This document shows positions 10,401 through 12,663 of a DNA stretch of 12,663 bases, piece after piece. The DNA is from an uncultured bacterium. Its GTDB lineage: Bacteria; Bacillota; Negativicutes; Acidaminococcales; Acidaminococcaceae. Position 1 is the stretch's first letter. Every line of letters starts with the position of its first letter. Where the stretch lies: positions 1 through 12,663 of the forward strand of contig CAJMQS010000055.1 in assembly GCA_905215645.1 (NCBI GenBank). Reading direction: 5' to 3'. Both the position numbers and the translations under genes were made by a program. The notes beneath the pieces were generated by a model that saw only the letters and a list, made by a program, of their open reading frames with translations, had not been told where the DNA came from and did not search any database.

Positions 10401-12589
10401 TGGCTGATGCTCAACGCGTATCCAGCCGTAACCTGGGTGTCCGTCAGAATACGGCAAAAGACGGGTTGGAAATCGTCATGACCAACCGGCCGGACTTTGA
10501 AGCCATCACCGTAGGCCCTGATGGCGGTGATCCGGCTCATAAGATCACCATCGGCCAGCAGGATAACAAAGATGGCAACCCCAACCCGGCTAAAGGCAAC
10601 TACATCAAAGGCCTGGATAACACGAAGTGGGATGCAGGCAACGTCGTGGCTGACCGGGCCGCAACGGAAGGCCAGCTGAGCCAGGCAATCAATGACATTA
10701 AAGGCGCTACTAAAGGAGGCTTCGGTCTGGCAGATGAAAACGGCAAAACCGTGAAGAAGGATCTGGGCCAGACAGTTACCGTCAAGGGCGATGGCAAGAA
10801 CATCGAAACCACGGTGAAAGATGGTGCCCTGGAAGTATCCCTGAAAAAAGATGTGGACCTGGGTAAGGACGGCAGCATCAAAGCCGGGAATACTACTATC
10901 AACAGTGATGGCGTGGAAACCAACAAGGTCAAAGTCGGTGACATCACCATCACCAAAGACGGTATCAACGGCGGAGCCAAGCAAATCACCAACATCGCCA
11001 GCGGCATCGATGGCAAGCAGTATGCCACTGACGGAGATAACAACGCAGCCAGCATCGGCGATGTGAAGAAAATCGCCGGAGAAGAAGCTGGTAAAGCGGC
11101 GGAAGCGGTCAAGTCCAAGAGCGGTAAGAACATCACTGTCAAAGACGATCATACGGTGAACCTGAATGACAACATTACCTTGGGTGATGATCAGGACAAG
11201 ACAAGACAGGTTGCCATCGACGGCAACGGCGCCAAAGTCAGAGCCGGTGACGGGGCCAACCAGGTCACCGTGGATGGCTCCAAAGGCCAGGTGATCATTG
11301 GGTCCGGCGACAAGACCCTGACTTTGGGCAAACAGGCCAATACGGCTGGTGACAGCAATCCGGCAAATGGAAACTTCCTGAACGGCCTGGAAAACACCCA
11401 GTGGGATGGCAAGAACATCCAGAGTGGCCGGGCCGCCACGGAAGACCAGCTGAAGACTGTCAGCGACAAAGTCAATAGCGGCCGGAAATTCCAAGGGGAT
11501 GATGGCCAGGAAGTGAAAGTGGGCCTGGGCGAGACCTTGAATATCAAGGGCGGTGCCAAGGAAGTCAGCAGCGCCGACAACATCGGCATCGTGAAGGGGG
11601 ATGACAATACCCTGAATGTCCGCCTGGCCAAGGATATTACCGGCCTGGACAGCGTCACGACAGGCAACACCACCATCAACAACAGCGGTCTGACGGTGAA
11701 AACCGGAGATGCTAACCGGACCCTTACCGTCCAGGACGGCAAGGTGGACATGGGTGGCAACCAGATCCACAACGTGGCACCGGGGACGGCGCCTACGGAT
11801 GCGGTAAACGTAAGCCAGCTCCAGCAGACTGGTAGGGCCATCAACCAGCTGGGCAGCAGCCTGGACAAACTGGGGACCCGGGTAGACCGTGTAGGGGCCA
11901 ATTCCGCAGCTCTGGCAGCCCTGCATCCCCTGGACTTCGATCCGGATGACAAGCTGGACTTTGCGGTAGGCGCCGGGAACTACAGCGGAGCCAATGCCGT
12001 GGCCCTGGGGGCTTTCTACCGGCCCAACGAAGATGTGATGTTCAGTCTGGGCGGCAGCACCGGCGGCGGAGAGAACATGATCAATGTGGGGGCCACCTTC
12101 AAAATCGGCCAGCACAACCATGTGTCCAACAGCCGGGTGGCCATGGCCAAGGAAATCCGGGACCTGAAAGCCACGGTAGGGAAACTGACCCAGATGGTGA
12201 ATACCCTGGCCGGAAAACCGGTGGTGAATGGCAGCGGAGCAGAGCATCATGTGCTGTTCCCGGATGTGCCCAAGAACCACTGGGCTTATGAGTACGTGAC
12301 CAAGCTGGCCAAGGCTGGTCTGGTGGAAGGGTATGAAGACGGAGAATTCAAAGGGAACCGGATGATGAGCCGGTATGAATTCGCTGCCATGCTGTACCGG
12401 GCCATCAATGCAGGGGCCGCTTCCAATCCGGAACTGAACCAGGACGGGACATTGGACAAATTGGTGGAGGAATTCAACGGAGAACTCCAGTACATCACCA
12501 TTGCAGTGGTGGAAAAGGACAAGAACGGGAAGCCCACCATCGAACGGGTGCGGACGGTGGAGGATGACCGGAACCATCACAGGAAGTGA
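1292..12589 (+). CDS. Giant trimeric autotransporter adhesin with C-terminal SLH domain
   Basis: This 3765-residue surface adhesin is of the type Vc/YadA family. Order: ESPR and signal peptide (1-62); Tyr-rich unique region (about 63-243); YadA head block 1 (244-715); neck RQITNVAAG...DAVNVAQL (726-749); Gly-rich hinge (757-765); head block 2 (about 790-1187) with an insert; a second neck (1188-1211); a modular stalk (about 1212-3489) with three collagen-like blocks; final neck (3490-3511) and coiled coil; YadA anchor (3539-3606); heptad coiled coil (3612-3642); SLH domain (3656-3705); tail to 3765. The only Cys I saw is in the ESPR. Trimers should assemble through BAM, with the head outside and the C-terminus in the periplasm. 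Likely role is adhesion, autoaggregation or biofilm; the ligand is unknown. Most YadA-family proteins end at the last barrel strand; the SLH extension is the odd part. It is monocistronic, with a hairpin 20 bases after the stop. The family call is very secure; the tethering function is inferred. Confidence 0.96.
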   Translation: MNKIYKVIWSKVKNCYVVVSEIARNHGKEHSSRNSVPKEVYSLTLALGLAFSSVPLVAAAAATNSGNASANQAVNIENQNGTTAQGTDAYATYDSQGNLIVGKSNEVVPIQKDPKTGNARVEDKPENVVLGTRNGVGKFTHSTETKKPVSGDDSYAYQKLDTEWITVKVYNPDTNSYDDKQVEVYKLTPGQYMDDEYNVRAKYPERSYYSTDEDYRKAVEVYNNVATYYGQDQTRQSYYVSGATAVGVDNVAEGDHSTAIGSKAKVLNSVSSYYVDADGKLTSNQAAARYWLDEQGNITNSRQGYYASDGTFVDRYYMVPRLIDSSDAVAIGSDVTAEGRSAVAIGHQSYAKEYSVAIGENSVTDYMGVAIGKDNKAKYASTAIGHTNSADGYYTATLGVNNTARADESTAIGYGNSVDGQQQNGGTTPKAAYTHVLGSNNTVKGNYNAVFGDTNTVTGAYALALGGHNTISGANTNDGDGEYGIAIGYGNTVEKNALALGLNSNSIHDGSIVIGNSVNTIGDNNNGATNSIAIGTKAAVHMKNGIALGEEAYAGNNGDDSEGAISIGHQAKSAAGESIAIGTKATTGNNNGSTGMKNIGAIAIGSNSNADTVYDIAMGWGANTSNTVNGGAIALGHNATIEQGGQASTAIGDSARVKMNLYDAVALGSQSYADREANHQGGYDPVSNSKDHNAGSDPVWNSTLAAVSVGSAARWDGTKNVSQQTRQITNVAAGKEDTDAVNVAQLKQVVSLVNNSGGGGTGGSGVHDYSVNSVDPANDSNYNNTGATGKNALAAGVNASATGENAVAIGTGATAEGKGATVIGQYAKAKGDHATAFGGSNTDTTGEAVGNTADGANSVAFGERTSASGNNSTAFGWLTTATEKRATAFGERTTASGANSTAFGQLAVASGQNSTAFGNEAVANNYGSTAFGNRTEALGEYSTAFGNSTVAAGMNTVAFGTDNVAGAVLDKNGAYTNIIYKTNAKGRVVKDANGNPIELSREKMDARGNLAYLDGSGNTKSVTYTVSGGETHSYVLLQGEDGNTYIRDYRGNIRSATIGSDGKVTVGDTELTNVTLKKANAGANGYHILSNANATVWGENSIASGEASTAFGIGSTASGKNSVAIGGATASLDDSIALGKGAVTTRAKYSALTKDEEKAAYAKGASTGSVWEATDNAIAVGNDSTVTRQITGVAAGSLDTDAVNVAQLKAVDAKHTTVSVGGTKATADDTLVKGGNLELKRQTTDGQANYDVALSKDVILGEQEENKGGSLVVNSVAQFRTAPGSKETYPVKEAVKIDGTTVSVVKNDGTNDQRQVVLGIGQDTGGYVALFDNTGKTPTYIFNAISSGITYLKDNKTYPADEANEFKRLEYGDITNGSTQFIATLDDGLKFSGDQGTTSAVKLNQKLSITGGGTNPDNLVTANNIGVVSSQDGENGKLELKLNKDLTGLNTVTAGTAKIGHNADGVLPTVQNGQPTGGHAAEGDYVTGLTNKEWTVKNPTYVSGRAATEDELRIVSDAVSGNTTTIENNTKIINKNTDAINSGLSFTTNTKDASNTKENYKGYKVVKRSLGDTIAIKASDEADGHSYSTANLTTRIAENGDISILMDEKPTFTTVTTGDVIYTGNPDKKDNEGKAAQADTSVHYGDKTLTDGKNITTSDNETKATRLGYQDAQGLRHDLATLDDGQIYAGDITSDGKQDEKGFARTLNQKTTINGGVQEAGKLTAGNIGVVSNGTDTLTVKLAKELKDLTSVTTGKTVQNDSGITITNDANDETKNVVLNGDQISFGGNQVNNMGSGINTATNKYDITTNGANIGDVKNIANTTVQPVIETVNKGWELEVDGTKRKDVTPTSRVVNLAAGQNIELGGTGDTVTIATADDVRFNTVRVGGSKTETGYSGGIVIGRQSGKNADGSASANPDENYYITGLQNTNWDAAKIMKGRAATEDQLQTVADEIKNGTVKGDVFVTGGSVKYNGEGTGTNDGTGKLYLTEQNKTDPLEITGLHDYYATGGSVTADGKTLEITRNDRDEQGNPKKISIDLSNVMKNDLRLVKNPDAADGKYTVAQDGTVTLKVQNTDGSVSNNITIGGFEGVVDHYKGLNFDANTRTTADGKVHNVKMGGTIKVQGTDPVSGHTYSADNVTTEVDDNGNITIKLDKDLTANTVTVGQAGKEGEKGAAGSIGINGKDGKDGITTTIIRTEKGQPGKDGTNGKPGVDGTDITRIVYQNGQDGTDGKNIHTVATLDDGLKFAGDDGQKDTTKVISKKLNEQLDIIGGANLDSLTDNNIGVKNKDGKLYVRLAKHVDLDNDGTLKAGNATFGAFSNTQLTTNKNNHALEGSYATGLSNKDWSVADPEYVSGRAATEDQLKVVSDAIHNRQLVNTDYQLVRNPNTDDGSYTATNGELTLTVRDTEHTNDPKYPDKTITIKDIASKTKVDEAYDRTVKYDMKDGKVDKTHVTFEATDADGNPLDTQVSHMASGASEITDDGKGNKTYTYNTENNAANIGDVKRLAAESDLHYSGDTGTGTSQLKDTVAFNGTEGQIVTAAENGKVTFRLADDLTTQTITVTGKDGKDGQPGTPGHIGIDGKDGKSGIGIDGKDGISIKGENGTIGLSGKDGISVKGKDGKDGVTITGKDGVDGVDGAEGHIGLNGKDGMVDIWTKPGKPGLDGKDGETMTRIVYQGKDGKEHQGATLDDGLKFHGDSGDIVTRKLNTQLDVLGGQTDTTKLTATTDGNIGVVSTKAAEETSNGKLEIRLAKELKNLTSVQTGDTTVDGDGLTIEKAGKDGKGTITISKTTVSVAGNQITNMGSGLGNTYTTAGDNNGANIGDVKQIADGRRTTVKSTDGTVSVVDRNADNPNATSHDYDLSVDTSKVAGAVDLKYKGDNNTQGSNKLSDAVTFSGTANQIVTKAEDGKVTFKLADDVTTQTITANGKNGNDGQIGISGKNGADGSVTTIIKTIGAKGTDGKDGIPGVDGQPGKDGITRLIYQDGKDGESGTTTHVVATLDDGLKFVGNDGNVVTRRLNDTLSIKGGIEDKEMLADAQRVSSRNLGVRQNTAKDGLEIVMTNRPDFEAITVGPDGGDPAHKITIGQQDNKDGNPNPAKGNYIKGLDNTKWDAGNVVADRAATEGQLSQAINDIKGATKGGFGLADENGKTVKKDLGQTVTVKGDGKNIETTVKDGALEVSLKKDVDLGKDGSIKAGNTTINSDGVETNKVKVGDITITKDGINGGAKQITNIASGIDGKQYATDGDNNAASIGDVKKIAGEEAGKAAEAVKSKSGKNITVKDDHTVNLNDNITLGDDQDKTRQVAIDGNGAKVRAGDGANQVTVDGSKGQVIIGSGDKTLTLGKQANTAGDSNPANGNFLNGLENTQWDGKNIQSGRAATEDQLKTVSDKVNSGRKFQGDDGQEVKVGLGETLNIKGGAKEVSSADNIGIVKGDDNTLNVRLAKDITGLDSVTTGNTTINNSGLTVKTGDANRTLTVQDGKVDMGGNQIHNVAPGTAPTDAVNVSQLQQTGRAINQLGSSLDKLGTRVDRVGANSAALAALHPLDFDPDDKLDFAVGAGNYSGANAVALGAFYRPNEDVMFSLGGSTGGGENMINVGATFKIGQHNHVSNSRVAMAKEIRDLKATVGKLTQMVNTLAGKPVVNGSGAEHHVLFPDVPKNHWAYEYVTKLAKAGLVEGYEDGEFKGNRMMSRYEFAAMLYRAINAGAASNPELNQDGTLDKLVEEFNGELQYITIAVVEKDKNGKPTIERVRTVEDDRNHHRK
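2021..3436 (+). repeat. YadA head repeat block 1
   Basis: This segment holds about 25 degenerate repeats of about 14 residues with cores such as VAIG, TAIG, IALG and VALG, each usually followed by a polar turn (for example S-x-A-x-G). The pattern is that of the left-handed parallel beta-roll of YadA-like heads. A Tyr-rich insert (2090-2267) interrupts the block after the second repeat, and several repeats are lengthened by Asn/Gly-rich loops. The block ends just before the first neck. Confidence 0.9.
2090..2267 (+). other. Tyr-rich insert in head block 1
   Basis: About 59 residues break the head repeat pattern. The insert contains SSYYVDADGKL, RYWLDEQGNI, GYYASDGTF and DRYYM. The recurring D-x-x-G-(N/K)-(L/I) turns suggest stacked beta hairpins projecting from the head. 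I do not recognise a named domain. Confidence 0.6.
3467..3538 (+). other. Neck 1 (HANS-type connector)
   Basis: Residues 726-749 read R-Q-I-T-N-V-A-A-G then DTDAVNVAQLKQV, the conserved neck that joins a wide beta-roll head to a narrower stalk in trimeric adhesins. A nearly identical neck recurs 1386 bases downstream. A 27-base hinge with seven Gly (3560-3586) follows shortly after. Confidence 0.9.
3659..4852 (+). repeat. YadA head repeat block 2
   Basis: A second beta-roll head has about 17 repeats, mostly with TAFG or VAFG cores instead of the xAIG cores of block 1. It is interrupted by an insert at 4190-4560. The codon mix looks more AT-leaning than in the flanking stalk (for example GCT, TTT, ACT, TCA, CTA). 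It ends directly at neck 2. Confidence 0.88.
4190..4560 (+). other. Insert in head block 2
   Basis: About 124 residues replace the head repeats. They include GRVVKDANGNPI, DARGNLAYLDGSGN, EDGNTYIRDYRGNI and GSDGKVTVGDTEL. The repeated D-x-x-G-N-x turns resemble those of the insert in head 1, suggesting a shared beta-rich projecting unit. Head repeats resume afterwards (TVWG, TAFG, VAIG). No named domain is recognised. Confidence 0.55.
4853..4924 (+). other. Neck 2 (HANS-type connector)
   Basis: Residues 1188-1211 (RQITGVAAG...DTDAVNVAQLKAV) repeat neck 1 with few changes. A 26-base stretch is identical at the DNA level (3503-3528 and 4889-4914). This neck joins head block 2 to the stalk. Confidence 0.9.
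7787..7939 (+). repeat. Collagen-like block 1
   Basis: Residues 2166-2216 hold eight Gly-X-Y triplets (from GQAGKEGEKG to GKDGKDG), a ten-residue break (ITTTIIRTEK), then five more triplets (GQPGKDGTNGKPGVDG). It is followed by TDITRIVYQ and an ATLDDGL unit. Gly-X-Y repeats suit a trimeric fibre because collagen also trimerises. Confidence 0.8.
8987..9301 (+). repeat. Collagen-like block 2, the longest
   Basis: Residues 2566-2670 are rich in GKDG. Runs of Gly-X-Y triplets are interrupted by four-residue gaps: ISIK, ISVK and VTIT between Gly residues. An eight-residue break MVDIWTKP precedes the last triplets (GKPGLDGKDG). TRIVYQ and an ATLDDGL unit follow, as in the other two blocks. Confidence 0.8.
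10079..10228 (+). repeat. Collagen-like block 3
   Basis: Residues 2930-2979 contain six Gly-X-Y triplets, a break SVTTIIKTI, then seven triplets (GAKGTDGKDG onwards). It is followed by ITRLIYQ and the fifth ATLDDGL unit. The split layout (triplets, TTII-type break, triplets, TR-hydrophobic-YQ) matches block 1 closely, pointing to duplication of a larger cassette. Confidence 0.8.
11759..11905 (+). other. Final neck and coiled coil before the anchor
   Basis: Residues 3490-3511 (NQIHNVAPG...TDAVNVSQL) form the last neck. RAINQLGSSLDKLGTRVDRVGANS follows with hydrophobic residues spaced as a coiled coil. In YadA this segment passes through the barrel lumen. Confidence 0.85.
11906..12109 (+). other. 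YadA-type membrane anchor
   Basis: Residues 3539-3606 match the YadA_anchor pattern. A short helical AALAALHPLDF is followed by four amphipathic beta strands: DKLDFAVGAGNYS, NAVALGAFYRP, DVMFSLGGSTGG and NMINVGATFKIG. Three chains would build a 12-stranded outer-membrane barrel. The family normally ends at the fourth strand; here 159 residues follow. Confidence 0.93.
12125..12217 (+). other. Periplasmic coiled coil after the anchor
   Basis: Residues 3612-3642 show heptads: Ile, Leu, Val, Leu, Val and Leu alternate at 3- and 4-residue spacing in AKEIRDLKATVGKLTQMVNTL. As it follows the barrel, it should lie in the periplasm and hold the three C-termini together before the SLH domain. Confidence 0.7.
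12257..12406 (+). other. SLH domain
   Basis: Residues 3656-3705 begin FPDVPKNHWAYEYV and include GLVEGYEDGEFKG and MSRYEFAAMLYRAI. The HWAY Trp, the GY-x-DG-x-FKG loop and SRYE in place of TRAE are hallmarks of an SLH domain, in the form common in Negativicutes OmpM proteins. In that group SLH domains bind modified peptidoglycan and tether the outer membrane. The single domain per chain gives three per trimer. Confidence 0.92.
12407..12586 (+). other. OmpM-like C-terminal tail
   Basis: The last 60 residues follow the SLH domain and include LDKLVEEFNGELQYI and VVEKDKNGKPTIERVR. From memory, similar L-V-x-EF-x-x-EL segments follow SLH domains in OmpM-type proteins of Negativicutes. That would suggest the SLH domain and tail were acquired as one unit. 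The role is unknown. Confidence 0.5.
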
Positions 12590-12609
12590 TGGGCGTAATT
12601 CCCTGATGA

Positions 12610-12640
12610 GGGGGTGTTGCACGTTGTGTGCAACACCCCC
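12610..12640 (+). terminator. Hairpin terminator of the adhesin gene
   Basis: GGGGGTGTTGCAC (12610-12622) pairs perfectly with GTGCAACACCCCC (12628-12640) around a 5-base loop, starting 20 bases after the stop codon. As at the left end, no U-tract follows; AAGCTGTAG and a second small palindrome come next. A 3'-end role is likely from position, but the mechanism is unclear. Confidence 0.6.
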
Positions 12641-12663
12641 AAGCTGTAGAGCCGCATAGCGGC
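12610..12663 (+). repeat. Composite hairpin repeat, right copy (REP-like)
   Basis: This is the inverted partner of the left-end element: GC-rich hairpin, AAGCT spacer, GTAG (12646-12649), then GCCGC-ATA-GCGGC (12651-12663). The base before (A12650) suggests the palindrome extends one more pair beyond the window. Only three of 54 positions differ from the left copy. Confidence 0.75.

Larger units (their letters stand above)
4925..11758 (+). repeat. Modular stalk of the adhesin
   Basis: About 2280 residues are built from recurring modules. ATLDDGL/Q units start at 5438, 6329, 8009, 9356 and 10292, each leading to a KLN-x-x-L-x-I-x-GG stretch and usually to NIGV and (R/K)LAK motifs; a sixth partial copy begins near 11486. 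Connectors with a Trp followed by RAATED(Q/E)L or RAATEGQL lie at 5804, 7112, 8363, 10655 and 11429. Necks with (A/S)NIGDVK or ASIGDVK lie at 6725, 8789, 9755 and 11048. Collagen-like blocks precede the last three ATLDDGL units. The unit order is not strictly periodic; distances between ATLDDGL units are 891, 1680, 1347 and 936 bases. Confidence 0.88.

Noticed and set aside
4913..12622. 2569-codon open frame on the minus strand opposite the adhesin
   Set aside because: It is codon-aligned with the sense gene and stays open because the sense frame avoids TTA, CTA and TCA. Its ATG lies inside the terminator hairpin, no ribosome site fits, and the translation is low-complexity with no domain.
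1..12663. Composite transposon with terminal inverted repeats
   Set aside because: The inverted ends are real, but no transposase or integrase is inside, and target-site duplications would lie beyond the window. Each element is better explained first as a gene-end hairpin repeat.

Overview
The window holds two divergently transcribed genes. One is a small cytoplasmic alpha/beta hydrolase on the minus strand (57-818). The other is a giant trimeric autotransporter adhesin on the plus strand (1292-12589, 3765 residues). They share a 473-base intergenic region, and a near-identical composite hairpin element closes each end of the window. The adhesin begins with an ESPR-type extended signal peptide and carries a YadA-type outer-membrane anchor, so the host has an outer membrane. 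Behind the anchor sits an S-layer homology (SLH) domain of the kind that ties outer-membrane proteins to peptidoglycan in Negativicutes (diderm Firmicutes). Moderately high GC, purine-rich Shine-Dalgarno sites and this SLH type suggest an Acidaminococcus-, Megasphaera- or Phascolarctobacterium-like organism. The genus is inference only.

Layout. 1-56: composite hairpin repeat acting as the 3' end of the hydrolase gene. 57-818: hydrolase. 819-1291: AT-rich regulatory region with a TGTGATAAA tandem repeat, candidate promoters, and a clear intrinsic terminator (1177-1212) lying upstream of the adhesin start. 1292-12589: adhesin. 12610-12663: inverted second copy of the composite hairpin element.

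Adhesin architecture, N to C: ESPR/signal peptide; a unique Tyr-rich N-terminal region; YadA head block 1 (about 25 repeats of about 14 residues); neck; Gly-rich hinge; head block 2 (about 17 repeats with mostly TAFG cores and a large insert); a second, nearly identical neck; a stalk of about 2280 residues. The stalk is built from recurring modules: ATLDDGLKF units, Trp-containing RAATED(Q/E)L connectors, ANIGDVK necks and three collagen-like Gly-X-Y blocks. It is followed by the final neck and coiled coil, the YadA membrane anchor, a second coiled coil, one SLH domain and an OmpM-like tail.

Working model (inference): three chains form a fibre well over a hundred nanometres long with two stacked heads. 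A 12-stranded trimeric barrel anchors it, and three SLH domains on the periplasmic side grip the cell wall, so the adhesin also tethers the outer membrane. The most notable points are the anchor-plus-SLH fusion, the collagen-like blocks with regular four-residue interruptions, the in-frame deletable head block 2, the terminator in front of the adhesin, and the REP-like GTAG hairpins at both ends. I saw no tRNA, rRNA, CRISPR array, transposase or phage gene.
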